A stretch of 54,950 bases of DNA from Verrucomicrobia bacterium Tous-C9LFEB (lineage in GTDB: Bacteria; Acidobacteriota; Terriglobia; Terriglobales; Acidobacteriaceae). Below, piece after piece: positions 8,922 to 18,120 of this stretch (the first letter of the stretch is position 1; every line of letters starts with the position of its first letter). Made by a program: the position numbers and the translations under genes. Where the stretch lies: NCBI GenBank assembly GCA_903970445.1, contig CAJCIP010000035.1:1-54950 (forward strand), read 5' to 3'. The notes beneath the pieces are model-generated. The model had not been told where the DNA came from. It made no database searches and saw only the letters and a program-made list of their open reading frames with translations.

Positions 8922-9715
8922 AGCATGTCGTTTGTTTTAGCGGAGGCAAGGACTCAACCGCTTTGATACTGTGGGCGAAGGAGAACTTGTCTGAGTTCAC
9001 GGCGGTCTTTTGCGATACAGGGTGGGAACATCCATTGACGCTGGCCTACATAGCCAAGATCAACGCCGATCTGCTAGATGGCAAACTCATCACGCTTACC
9101 AGTTCCAAGTACCCAAAGGGGATGCGGGAGCTTGTCGCAATCAAGAAGCGCATTCCGTCCGCTAAGGCTAGATTCTGCACATCCGAACTGAAAGTCCTGC
9201 CGATGATCGAATGGCTGAAGACGCAGGACGACGAATGCACGATCTACCAGGGCATCCGAGCCGACGAATCCGCCAACCGGGCGCTTATGCCTGAGCGCGA
9301 ATGGAGCGACGACTACGATTCGCTTGTGGTGCGCCCTCTAATCGCATGGAAGGCCGAACAGTGCTTTGCACTGATGGCGGAGAAGGGTGTGAAGCCCAAC
9401 CCTCTCTACCTGATGGGCGCAGGGCGCGTAGGATGCTTCCCTTGCATAATGGTCAACCAGCGCGAACTGAAGGCGCTTATGAAAACGATGCCTGATATCA
9501 AAACAGCGATAGCGGAACTCGAAGCGATAGCGGAGAGGTCATTCTTCCCGCCGAACTATATCCCCGCACGGTTTCACACTGGCTGGGACCCGAAGAGCGG
9601 CATGAGCTTCCCCAAGTGCAAGGACGTGTTCCGGTACATCGAAAAGACAGACGAGGATCAGCTACCTCTCTTCGCCCCAACATCCTGCATGAGCGTCTAC
9701 AACCTGTGCGAGTAA
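8918..9715 (+). CDS. PAPS reductase-like PP-loop protein
   Basis: This 265-residue protein has the adenylating PP-loop SGGKDST at residues 8-14, followed by an FCDTGWEHP strand as in PAPS reductase / DndC-type enzymes of the adenine-nucleotide alpha hydrolase superfamily. Cysteines in FCTSELK and in VGCFPCIM may bind metal or an Fe-S cluster. Phage members are often of unknown substrate: sulphate assimilation, phosphorothioation-like or nucleobase thiolation are the options. I see no dnd partner genes, so DNA phosphorothioation is not supported. It overlaps the DUF1643 gene upstream. Confidence 0.8.
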   Translation: MKHVVCFSGGKDSTALILWAKENLSEFTAVFCDTGWEHPLTLAYIAKINADLLDGKLITLTSSKYPKGMRELVAIKKRIPSAKARFCTSELKVLPMIEWLKTQDDECTIYQGIRADESANRALMPEREWSDDYDSLVVRPLIAWKAEQCFALMAEKGVKPNPLYLMGAGRVGCFPCIMVNQRELKALMKTMPDIKTAIAELEAIAERSFFPPNYIPARFHTGWDPKSGMSFPKCKDVFRYIEKTDEDQLPLFAPTSCMSVYNLCE

Positions 9716-9719
9716 CCCT

Positions 9720-10355
9720 ATGAGTCTCATTGAAGCTTTCAAACAAGACCACTACCGCTACGGAAACCTCCAGTCGATCCCATACGACAAGAACCGCACG
9801 GACGTGTTTCCCGAAGGGTTCCTGGGGCGGCTCTATTTTTCCCTGAAAGGGTCGCGCTTCCATAAGACCCGAGACGGCGACCAGCTTTTAGCTATGCTGT
9901 TCTGCGGAATGGTGGATCTCAGTTTCGACAAGATCGTCTCCTACATGGCCTCCATCCCCCTCTGCATTATGGGCATCTGGCAGTCCGACGGAACCTTCAG
10001 GCCCGCTGGCATCCACTTCATTCCCACAAAGACCGGCGTCGGCGCGGAGTCGATGGCCTTCGGCGGCTACGGCTTCCTGAAGGAGTATTGGGGGACTGAG
10101 GAGCAGGAGAGCCTCACCGTGCTCGGCATCGCGCAAATCTTCGGCGAACTCAACATCAAGCAGTTGCACGGGATGCGCTACAGCACGAACGCCTTCACGG
10201 CGCGGTACATGGAGCGTTTCGGGTTCCGAGACCTCTGCACGATTCCAAACTACATGATGCGCGGGAATAAGATGGTGGACGGGGTTCTTTCTACGCTGGC
10301 GAGAAGCGATTTTGAGTTGAACTTAACCCACAGGCTGCTGGCGGCTGCCAAATAA
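9720..10355 (+). CDS. GNAT acetyltransferase-like protein
   Basis: This 211-residue protein resembles phage acetyltransferase-fold proteins such as those in the T7 internal-virion region: an N-terminal IEAFKQDHYRYGN helix, a central strand pair (IPLCIMGIWQSDG, AGIHFIPTKT) and a C-terminal RYMERFGFRDL segment typical of GNAT helix 4/strand 5. The acetyl-CoA P-loop is not obvious, so catalysis is uncertain. It begins four bases after the PP-loop gene and precedes the ejection-protein cluster, which supports either a modification or an internal-virion role. Confidence 0.5.
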   Translation: MSLIEAFKQDHYRYGNLQSIPYDKNRTDVFPEGFLGRLYFSLKGSRFHKTRDGDQLLAMLFCGMVDLSFDKIVSYMASIPLCIMGIWQSDGTFRPAGIHFIPTKTGVGAESMAFGGYGFLKEYWGTEEQESLTVLGIAQIFGELNIKQLHGMRYSTNAFTARYMERFGFRDLCTIPNYMMRGNKMVDGVLSTLARSDFELNLTHRLLAAAK

Positions 10356-10422
10356 TTCTGCCCTAAGAATCCAATCGAATCCCCTGAAATGTTACCGTGG
10401 CGGGTAGGTAGGCTACGTGCAA

Positions 10423-11223
10423 ATGGGTGTCATCTACAAAATCACGAACACGGTGAACGGCAAGTGCTATGTCGGTAAGACGATGTGCGGCGAGGTGAAG
10501 CGCTTCCGCGAGCATAAGTGGAACTGCAATAACGGCACCAAGTCCTACCTGTACAACTCCATGCGTAAGTACGGCATCGCGAACTTCAGCATGGAAGTGA
10601 TCGACCACGCGCAGACCGAGGCGGAACTAGACGCTAAGGAAATTGAATGGATAGCCAAGCTGCAGGCCGCCGACCCAAGATTTGGATATAACTGCACTCC
10701 CGGCGGGGAAGGGGCTTTGCATGGCCCATCGTCCCGTGCCCGGCTGAAGGGCGTAATTAAGCGTAGTCCAGAGGTTATCGCGGCGCTCAAAGCGCGCATC
10801 ATCTCCGACGAGACAAGAGCGCTTCAGTCGAAGGTAGCCAGAGAGAGAGAGGCCCGGTTCACCCCCGAGCAGCGTAGCGCTAAGGCGCGACACGCCGCCT
10901 CAGTATCTGCTGAGAAATTAAGGGGAGTTCCTCGCACACTGGAAGTGCGAATGAAGATCAGTGTCGCGCATAAGGGCAAGAAAATTCCTCTTGATCGCAT
11001 CCTCAAGCAAGCGGCTAGCTTGAGAGGGCGGAAGCAACCTGCCGACGAGATAGCGCGTCGAGTGGCGACAAGCAAGAAGATTTGGGCAGACCCCGAGAAG
11101 CGTAAGGCGCATGGCGATTCGATTCGTGGTCGCAAGCATTCTCCTGAGACGATTGAGCGAATGAAGATTGCAGCAGCGGCACGGCTGGCTAAATATGGGC
11201 CGTCCAGAAAGGCTAAGGCATAG
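10423..11223 (+). CDS. GIY-YIG homing endonuclease with NUMOD3 repeats
   Basis: This protein of about 266 residues begins with GVIYKITNTVNGKCYVG, the GIY and YIG strands of the GIY-YIG nuclease fold, followed by a catalytic-type Arg (FREHKWN) and Glu region. The C-terminal half holds NUMOD3-type DNA-binding repeats, seen as GKKIPLDRILKQAASLRGRK and a second SIRGRKHSPETIERMKIA. Such free-standing enzymes cut target DNA to spread themselves and are not needed for phage growth. ATG 10423 is preferred over GTG 10417. It sits between virion genes, a usual place for homing endonuclease insertion. Confidence 0.88.
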   Translation: MGVIYKITNTVNGKCYVGKTMCGEVKRFREHKWNCNNGTKSYLYNSMRKYGIANFSMEVIDHAQTEAELDAKEIEWIAKLQAADPRFGYNCTPGGEGALHGPSSRARLKGVIKRSPEVIAALKARIISDETRALQSKVAREREARFTPEQRSAKARHAASVSAEKLRGVPRTLEVRMKISVAHKGKKIPLDRILKQAASLRGRKQPADEIARRVATSKKIWADPEKRKAHGDSIRGRKHSPETIERMKIAAAARLAKYGPSRKAKA

Positions 11224-11224
11224 C

Positions 11225-11945
11225 ATGGGAAAAGGAGGAGTGGACGCTGCAAATTCTCAGCAACAGACCGACCAGAATGCCTTAACCCAAATTGCGATGG
11301 GTCAGGCGAACAATGCGAATACGCTATTCAACGCCTCCCTGCCTGGATTTCAGACTGCAGAAAACCACTATTCTGCTCTTGCTTCGGGAGACCCGTACGC
11401 AATTGCATCGGCCATTGCGCCACAGGCGCAACAGGCAGACCAGCAAGCGGCCAGCGCGAAGCAAAACATCCTTCAAAATGGTCCAGCGGGCGGAGAAAAG
11501 AACCTCGCGCTCGAGCAGGTGGACGTGAACCGTGGCGCGACCGTGGGCAATGCAGCCTCAAGCGGATATTCTGGGTCGTTCAACGCGCTTGCGCAGCTTG
11601 CGGGGCAAGGGGTAGGAGAGTCGCAGAGCGCAAGCGGCCAAGCACTTTCGGGCTACGGAACCGCAGGCGGCATGGCATTGCAGGAGCAGAACCTCCAAGT
11701 CCAACAGAAAGGGAATACTCTAGGTGCCCTGAGCTCACTAGGTGGTGATGCAGCCACCTTGTTTGCAGGGAAACTTTGACGGGTCTAGCGGCGGTTCCCC
11801 TAACATTGATGGCGGCGCGGGCGCAGACCCGCTTGGCCTCAATGCGGCATCGGGTAATCCGTACGGCTTATCGAACTGGGGCGCGCCTTCGAGTTTTGCT
11901 CCGATCTCGAGTCCGCAAAATCCAAATGCCCTGTTTAGTTCTTAG
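11225..11945 (+). CDS. Virion-associated protein made by +1 frameshift
   Basis: The zero frame (ATG 11225, AAGGAGG nearby) encodes 184 Ala/Gln/Gly/Asn-rich residues ending ATLFAGKL at a TGA (11777-11779). At this stop lies a +1 frameshift site of prfB type. The +1 frame then runs 55 more codons (DGSSGGSPNIDGG to NPNALFSS) to a TAG at 11943-11945. The composition of the extension matches that of the zero-frame protein. The expected products are a 184-residue protein and a 239-residue extended form. The gene precedes the two large putative ejection proteins and may be a small internal virion protein. A separate ORF starting at 11742-11748 is the alternative explanation for the extension. Confidence 0.7.
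11767..11780 (+). promoter_or_regulatory. prfB-like programmed +1 frameshift site
   Basis: In frame the sequence reads GCA GGG AAA CTT TGA C. CTT TGA C is the slippery stop site of the bacterial RF2 gene, and AGGG lies exactly three bases before CTT, as the internal Shine-Dalgarno does in prfB. On the established prfB model, CUU-decoding tRNA slips onto UUU when UGA termination is slow, so the ribosome continues at GAC. If used, frameshifting would be sensitive to RF2 level. Confidence 0.7.
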
Positions 11946-11964
11946 CCTGTAATATGAGGGAACA

Positions 11965-14127
11965 ATGGCCGCTGGATATAACCCGCTCAACCCGCAACCC
12001 TACACTCCGCCCGAGTTGCCACAGCAGACGCAGCCTGGCACCGAGCCCATGCCCGCAAAGCCTTCACCGTTTGGTGGGCAGCCGGGGTATCAGTTTACGC
12101 AGGGCCCCATCTCACATGGCGGGGCTATTGCCGGTATTGCGGACAACGTTCTTCGTGGGATTGTGAACGGCCACGCGCAGGGTGAGCAGTACAAGGCGCT
12201 GAAGTTGAAGAAGCAGTCCGACGATTTGAATGCGTCGTATCAGGCGGACGCGCAGCGGCTTTGGCAGGTGGCTCAAAACCAGTATCAAGCGACGGGCAAG
12301 GTTGACCCAAACTCCGATGAGTACAAGCAGGCAAAATCGGCCGTAGATGGGTCGTGGGGTTCACTGCAGCAGTTTCGCGGAACGCTGATAGACCAGCAGG
12401 GCGGCGGTAAGAAAAAGGGCGGCAAGAAGCAGCAGGACGAAAAGCCGCCGCAAGCCGTGTTGACCGACCCGAGCTCGACGCCTGAAGAGAAGATGAAGGC
12501 GATCTACGCTATCTCCGGGAAGTTGGGAGCTCCGGTATATGGGCAGGTGGCCCAGTTCAACACGCCACGCGCACAGCAGGCATGGCACGCGCAACAACAG
12601 GGCGCGGACACGGACGCGGCGAAGGCTGAGACCGAAGCGACAATGGCGAAGATGCAGAACCGCATCGCTGTGTTGAGCGCGAAGGACAACCTGACGCCGC
12701 AGGAGATTACAGAACTCGGGGATGAGGAGGAACGGTACAAAAAGCTCCGCGACCTCAACACTCCCTCGAAGGAATCGGCGACGACGCGCGAGTACGTTTC
12801 GCCCGACGGCAAGCAGACATCATGGTATGTCCCTGGTCACGAGCCGGAAGGGTGGAACGCGTACAACAAGCCAGCGGCATCAAGCGCTCCGAAACTCGGA
12901 ACGCTTGGCGGGTCAATGGCGCAGTACGCCAAAGAGAACGGCATGGACCCCAACAATATGCCGCTCGCCGCACAGAATTATGTCCGCGCCTTGGCTCACT
13001 GGTACGGGGTCGGCGATACGTCGTCTACCACGAACACGCTAAAGGTGGACATGAACAACCAGTGGGTTCCCATCACGGAAACCAACTCGCGTAGTCGTGG
13101 CCCCATGCCGCAGCCTCCTCCGGGGATGAAGGTTCCGAGCTTCGTGTCACCTGATTCGGCGACTCCACCTGCACCGGCGACCGTCACGCAGTCATTCAAG
13201 GGAAAGAGTGTTCCGGGCATGGTGGCTCCCGGAAACGTGGATATTGCGAACCGCCCGAACATAGACAACGGTGATGGCACGCACAGCAGCGTGTTTTCGA
13301 TGAGTTTCGGCACGGATAAGGGCGAGGTTCTTGTCCCCGGGGTTGGCGACGGTAAGACATACCCGGCGCGCAAGTTGACAGAGCAGGAGGCGTGGGATCA
13401 GTACAAGAAGACCGGTCAGAATCTTGGCACCTTCAAGACCCCCAAGGATGCCGATGCCTACGCGCAGACGCTTCACGAAGATCAGCAAAAGTACGGCAAT
13501 GCTCCAGCCGCAACCCGACGCGAGAAGCCGCAACGTACAGCGCCAAACTCCCCTCTTTCGACTTCCGCATCGCCGCGATCTAACGTAAGGGTCGGAACTC
13601 CGCTGATGGGAGCGATGGACCCCGTGCTCAAAGGAATGGATCAAGAAACGCATGATGCCATCATCGCCTACAACACGGCAAAGCGGGCGATTGAACACCC
13701 AAACGCGCCCAATACAAATGAGATGGTGCTGGCTTTTGCACGCGAGATTTCAGGGCAAAAGAGTATTCGCAGTATGCCCCAGCTTGAACTTGAGTTCAAG
13801 GCCGGAACATTGGATCAGAGGCTGAACAGCATTTATCAGCGTTGGAAGAATGGAACCCTTGATCCCACTGTTATGAGCCAAATGGCAGAGGAGATGAGGG
13901 CGAACGCCAAGTTCAAGCGCGATGCAGCCGTGGCCGAGCGGACACGTCGAGGTCAAGGGACGGTACAGGGCAACGGTTCTCCGGCGGCTCCGGCGGCAAC
14001 CCCGCCCCCAACTCAGTCCAAGGGCATCGTGAGCGTCGACCAGGCGATGACCCTGCCAAAGTACAAGGGCAAGTCGCGGGATGAAGTGACCGCCGCTATC
14101 ACGGCACAGGGGTATACGCCTCAGTGA
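11965..14127 (+). CDS. Large internal virion protein candidate
   Basis: This 720-residue hydrophilic protein is rich in Gln, Lys and Pro at the N-terminus, and has a long helical central region. Residues about 420-515 contain NVDIANRPNIDNGDGTHSS, then EVLVPGVGDGKTYPARKLTE and DADAYAQTLHEDQQ, a conserved module I associate with phage internal or lysin-type virion proteins. A second low-complexity Pro/Ala linker precedes the C-terminus. GTG of the next gene overlaps its TGA. Ejection-protein role is inferred from size, position and module; no enzyme site is evident. Confidence 0.55.
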   Translation: MAAGYNPLNPQPYTPPELPQQTQPGTEPMPAKPSPFGGQPGYQFTQGPISHGGAIAGIADNVLRGIVNGHAQGEQYKALKLKKQSDDLNASYQADAQRLWQVAQNQYQATGKVDPNSDEYKQAKSAVDGSWGSLQQFRGTLIDQQGGGKKKGGKKQQDEKPPQAVLTDPSSTPEEKMKAIYAISGKLGAPVYGQVAQFNTPRAQQAWHAQQQGADTDAAKAETEATMAKMQNRIAVLSAKDNLTPQEITELGDEEERYKKLRDLNTPSKESATTREYVSPDGKQTSWYVPGHEPEGWNAYNKPAASSAPKLGTLGGSMAQYAKENGMDPNNMPLAAQNYVRALAHWYGVGDTSSTTNTLKVDMNNQWVPITETNSRSRGPMPQPPPGMKVPSFVSPDSATPPAPATVTQSFKGKSVPGMVAPGNVDIANRPNIDNGDGTHSSVFSMSFGTDKGEVLVPGVGDGKTYPARKLTEQEAWDQYKKTGQNLGTFKTPKDADAYAQTLHEDQQKYGNAPAATRREKPQRTAPNSPLSTSASPRSNVRVGTPLMGAMDPVLKGMDQETHDAIIAYNTAKRAIEHPNAPNTNEMVLAFAREISGQKSIRSMPQLELEFKAGTLDQRLNSIYQRWKNGTLDPTVMSQMAEEMRANAKFKRDAAVAERTRRGQGTVQGNGSPAAPAATPPPTQSKGIVSVDQAMTLPKYKGKSRDEVTAAITAQGYTPQ

Positions 14128-17100
14128 CCGAACAGACCCAACAGCCGGATGACTTTGCCGCCATCGCAAAGCCCATTGCTCCCGCCAAGGCTCCAAAGCC
14201 TGTAGCGGCTCCCATTGCCACGCCCGGCGACGACTTCGCGCATATTGCAAAGCCGCACGACGCTGGTCCCAAGGACGACCTCGCTCCCCCATCCATGCAC
14301 GACCTCGCCTCGTCGAACCCGAAAAACGAAGGCTTGTACCACATGAAGGATGCGGACGGCCATTCATACGCTATCCCGTATTCCAACGTGGAGGCCGTTC
14401 CGGACTTCCGCAGCAACTTCGCGACCGAGAAAGAAGCTCAGAGGTACGAGCAGGATCGGCACCATGAGAATTCGATATTGAGTCCAGTGAAGGACTTTGC
14501 CGGAAGGGTTCGCGGGAAAATAAACGACCTCACGGAGCCGACGTACGACTATGAGAACTCCACGGCGGCGGGTGTAGGCGAAGGGGATCTTGGAACTTCG
14601 GAAATGCTGATGAACATCGTGAAGCGCGGCGTTCGCGGAACTGTTGGATTGGTCGATTTGCCGCCGACGATATTCAAGGCGTTCAAGGATCTCGCTTCTC
14701 GTGACGAGAAGGTGGCAGATGCGGGCGAGGAGCAGTTGTGGCACCTTTTGCCGCACGAAATGGCGATTCAAGCCATCAAGGGATACAACGAAGACCGCAA
14801 GAAAGACCCCCAGAAGGCCATCGAAAACATCACAGGTGACGTGTTGGCAGCATATGCCACCGGGAAGCTAGTAGAGGGTTCTGGTGGCGCTCTGAAAGCC
14901 GCCAAGGAGACGGTAGGCAAGGCTCCCGAAGCGGTCAAGACTGCGGTAGCGAGAAAACTTGCCGGTACAGGTGAGGGGTTCACGAAGCGGGAGGTAGCAG
15001 AGCAGGCAACAGCCAACAAGGAAACAGCCCGCAAGGCGAGAGAAGAGTACGACCCTGAGTATAAGCAGAGGGTAACTGACACCGAAGAGGCCAATACCAA
15101 GGCACAGCAAGATTTCGAGAAGGCAAAGCAGAAACGGCAAAACCGCGTGACCGAGAAGTTGAAGCGCAGCGAGACTTTGCAGAAGGCGAAGACGCGCGTA
15201 TTTCAGCACATTAACGACGTGCATGACGCCGCCGTCAACTACTTCAATGAGCAGTACGACAACCTTGCCAAGCAGACCAGTGGTGCTCGCGTAGAACTGT
15301 CTCCCTTGACGGAAGCGGTCGAGACGGCAAAACTTAGGGACTTGGCTGACCCCATTACTAAAGTCCCAGTATTTGAGGACATACTCAAGAAGTCCAAGGG
15401 CGAGGCTGGTGAGGGTGTCGACGCCCGTCCGCCCGCAAACTGGGACGAGATGAGCCTGGATGAACGTAACGCTTGGCGCGACGAGCAACTGACTGCAAGC
15501 GGAGCGACGTATCGTTACTTGCTCGGAAAGTATCGTCAAATCGGAAAGTTGATGAAGAGCCCAAGTCTGCCCGAAGGTGTGCGGACTGGTTTGGCAAACG
15601 TGCGCAACGTCATTGAGACGATGCAGACGCAGGCGGCGAAGCTGGCAGACGAGCAAGCCCCTGAGCGCTACGAAGAGGCTTTGGCTGAATGGGAAAAGGA
15701 TGTTGAGGAGCGTGGCGCGGACAAGGCTGGAAAGAAGCCGGAGATGCCAAAGCGGAAGGCTTCGCGCATCAACTACTCCATCGGCGCGGCGTATCGAAAC
15801 TTCGCAGAATCCTACCGAGATCCCAACGCAATTGGAACGAAGATTGTCAACGCCCCGACGGCTGAAAGAGGCACAGCGCTACTACTGAAAGACCTCCCAG
15901 ATGAAGACCTCAGCGATGCGAAGCGGACGCTGATCGGAAAAGAGGGAGCAGGGGGCAAAGAAACCCATGCGACGCAGTGGGCTGGTCGCAACGCGGCTGA
16001 AGACTCCACGGGTAATCGCCGTCTCAACACATCGCAAAAGCGCCGGCAGACATCGCGCCTCATCGACAACCTCCGGAAAGCGCAAGCGGATTTCGATGCG
16101 GTGCCTGACCCCGGATCAGCCCCTAAATTGAAACTGGCGGAGCCGCCCGATTACGAACCTCCACAAGAGGAAGGGTATAGCGAAGAGAAACTGAAGAACC
16201 GCAGGGAAGAGCAAATCAATCGGCGTGTGGCCTTCTATTCAAGCCCCGGATTCCGTATAGGAGCGAGAGGCCTGACAGCGTTTGGAATCGCGGATATTGT
16301 CGCTAAGGTGCTCGGGTTTCACGAAGGGGTAGCATTGACCGCTGGCGGAGTTTCCGCCCTGTCGTACCTTGTACCGGCTCAGATCGTAAAACTTCTGACT
16401 GACCCGGCGATACAGGAACGGATGCTGAGCATCACGGCGAAGGATCGAGAGGTGCTGGCGAAGCTCCCAGCTAACCAGCGTGCTGTTGTAGAGCAGAACA
16501 TTATCAACATGGAGAGGGTTGGAAAACAGAAAGGACTCATTCCTAAGGATTCCCCCGTTCCCCTCGCCAATTTCGCGAAGCAGGACATCGTGAAGGCAAA
16601 GGCGGAGGCGGCCAAGCCCAAGCCCGAACCTCCACCAGAGGAGCCACCACCAGCCACAGCACCCAAGCCGAGCGGTCCGAACAGCCCGGCACTCCCCGGC
16701 ATGGAGGGAGCAGTTGCCGAGCAGGAAGCGGCCGCTCACAAGACCGAGACGCAGCGGCAAGAGGCCGAAGCATCCCTCGCCACCCCGAAGGATGACATAA
16801 GCCGCGCTACGGGCGAAATGGAGCGCAACAGCCCCTTGTTCCGTGACAGCGAAGCCAGCGGGCAAGGTGGACTGTTCAACCAGCCAGAGGCGGAGCCGCG
16901 CAACAATGTTCAGCCCTCCCGTCGCCTCGAAGACCTCAAGGTCGATCCGAAGCGTTTCCAGTACAAGTTGGGCGGGAACAAGGCTGGGGTTACGGACGCG
17001 CTCTCGGACGCGAAGTGGAATCAGCAACCCGCAAGCCCGATTCACATTTGGGAAGATCCCGAAGATGGAAACGAGTACGTTGTCAACGGCCATCACCGCT

Positions 17101-17927
17101 ACGACCTCGCGCAGAAGGGCGGAGCCGAGCGCATCAACGTGGAGAAGTGGGACAACAAAAAAATCAAGACGGCGGCAGAGGCTCGGCATCTGGCGGCGCT
17201 GATAAATATCGGTGAAGGCAACGGGACATCCATTGATGCCGCGAAGTTCTTCCGCGATAGTGACTTCACCTACGACGACCTCAAAAAAGAAGGAATCAGC
17301 CTCAAGAAATCAGTTGCCAACGAAGGTCTATCGTTGACCAAACTGAACAATGACCTCTTCGATCAAGTAGTAGATGGGCGCATCGACCCATCGTTAGGCG
17401 CCGCCATCGGGGACGCAACGGAATCCCCGGCAGAACAAGAGGCCATTCTGAAGGACGTGCGACGCCGCGAGAAGCAAGGCCATTCGGTGAGTGCGGCTCA
17501 AATCAAGGAATCGGCACGGCTCATCAAGCAATCCCCGACCTTTACCGAGACCACGCAAGACTTGTTCGGCAACCACGAAGAGGAGCGCAACCTGTTCCTT
17601 GAGATGGGTGAGGTCTCAGAGTACATCCAGAAGGAACTGGCGGATGAGAAGCGCATCTTCAAGCGCGTGGCGACGAAGGGTGCAAGCGAGCAGTTAGCCA
17701 AGGGCAAGAACGTCATCAACCCGGAAGAGAACGCCAAGATTGCGCAACGTGCCGCTCAACTGCGAGAGTTGTACATGAAGCGCAGCGCACAAACCGGGCC
17801 GATCCACGCAGCGCTACAGGAAGCCGCCGAACGGCTGGCAGAGGGAGGGAAACCCAATGAGATTAAGCAGGACGCGCTCGACGAAATCCGCGAACACCTC
17901 GAAGACGAACTCGGAACCCCTGAATGA
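14124..17927 (+). CDS. Giant virion protein with ParB-like domain
   Basis: This 1267-residue protein starts with GTG overlapping the previous stop. It has Ala/Pro-rich N-terminus, a long charged coiled-coil region (about 290-360), a hydrophobic pair of helices near 705-755 (LTAFGIADIVAKVLGF, ALSYLVPAQIVKLL) and a Pro/Glu linker. A ParB/Srx-type fold near residues 935-1050 carries NGHHRYDLAQKGG, the ParB-like nucleotide-binding signature, with VDPKRFQYK upstream. Such mosaics are typical of polyvalent proteins injected with phage DNA. The membrane-like helices would fit a channel-forming ejection protein. ParB assignment is strong, ejection role is inferred. Confidence 0.7.
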   Translation: MTEQTQQPDDFAAIAKPIAPAKAPKPVAAPIATPGDDFAHIAKPHDAGPKDDLAPPSMHDLASSNPKNEGLYHMKDADGHSYAIPYSNVEAVPDFRSNFATEKEAQRYEQDRHHENSILSPVKDFAGRVRGKINDLTEPTYDYENSTAAGVGEGDLGTSEMLMNIVKRGVRGTVGLVDLPPTIFKAFKDLASRDEKVADAGEEQLWHLLPHEMAIQAIKGYNEDRKKDPQKAIENITGDVLAAYATGKLVEGSGGALKAAKETVGKAPEAVKTAVARKLAGTGEGFTKREVAEQATANKETARKAREEYDPEYKQRVTDTEEANTKAQQDFEKAKQKRQNRVTEKLKRSETLQKAKTRVFQHINDVHDAAVNYFNEQYDNLAKQTSGARVELSPLTEAVETAKLRDLADPITKVPVFEDILKKSKGEAGEGVDARPPANWDEMSLDERNAWRDEQLTASGATYRYLLGKYRQIGKLMKSPSLPEGVRTGLANVRNVIETMQTQAAKLADEQAPERYEEALAEWEKDVEERGADKAGKKPEMPKRKASRINYSIGAAYRNFAESYRDPNAIGTKIVNAPTAERGTALLLKDLPDEDLSDAKRTLIGKEGAGGKETHATQWAGRNAAEDSTGNRRLNTSQKRRQTSRLIDNLRKAQADFDAVPDPGSAPKLKLAEPPDYEPPQEEGYSEEKLKNRREEQINRRVAFYSSPGFRIGARGLTAFGIADIVAKVLGFHEGVALTAGGVSALSYLVPAQIVKLLTDPAIQERMLSITAKDREVLAKLPANQRAVVEQNIINMERVGKQKGLIPKDSPVPLANFAKQDIVKAKAEAAKPKPEPPPEEPPPATAPKPSGPNSPALPGMEGAVAEQEAAAHKTETQRQEAEASLATPKDDISRATGEMERNSPLFRDSEASGQGGLFNQPEAEPRNNVQPSRRLEDLKVDPKRFQYKLGGNKAGVTDALSDAKWNQQPASPIHIWEDPEDGNEYVVNGHHRYDLAQKGGAERINVEKWDNKKIKTAAEARHLAALINIGEGNGTSIDAAKFFRDSDFTYDDLKKEGISLKKSVANEGLSLTKLNNDLFDQVVDGRIDPSLGAAIGDATESPAEQEAILKDVRRREKQGHSVSAAQIKESARLIKQSPTFTETTQDLFGNHEEERNLFLEMGEVSEYIQKELADEKRIFKRVATKGASEQLAKGKNVINPEENAKIAQRAAQLRELYMKRSAQTGPIHAALQEAAERLAEGGKPNEIKQDALDEIREHLEDELGTPE

Positions 17928-18120
17928 CGAGCAGAAGACGAGGTTGCTACGCTACTACAAAACAATCCTGCATCGCGACGAGGTGCGGGCATCCCAGATA
18001 GCCCGACACGACTACACCCACACGGCAACCCACAAGGAAAGCGGCCACCGCATCGGCAGTCACAATGGAGTCCACTGGTTTGACGTGGAATCCGGAGAGC
18101 CCTTCCATGCCGCAGAGTAG
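17857..18120 (+). CDS. Small protein, unknown function
   Basis: This 87-residue protein starts at ATG 17857, eight bases after GGAGGG, and overlaps the preceding gene by 71 bases. The C-terminal half (RHDYTHTATHKESGHRIG) is His-rich and may bind metal. Although the overlap is long, the frame is intact past the upstream stop and the Shine-Dalgarno is good. Family unknown. Confidence 0.45.
   Translation: MRLSRTRSTKSANTSKTNSEPLNDEQKTRLLRYYKTILHRDEVRASQIARHDYTHTATHKESGHRIGSHNGVHWFDVESGEPFHAAE

Noticed and set aside
8918-9715. DNA phosphorothioation (Dnd) system
   Set aside because: Only a PP-loop protein is present; no DndA, DndB, DndD or restriction partners are nearby.
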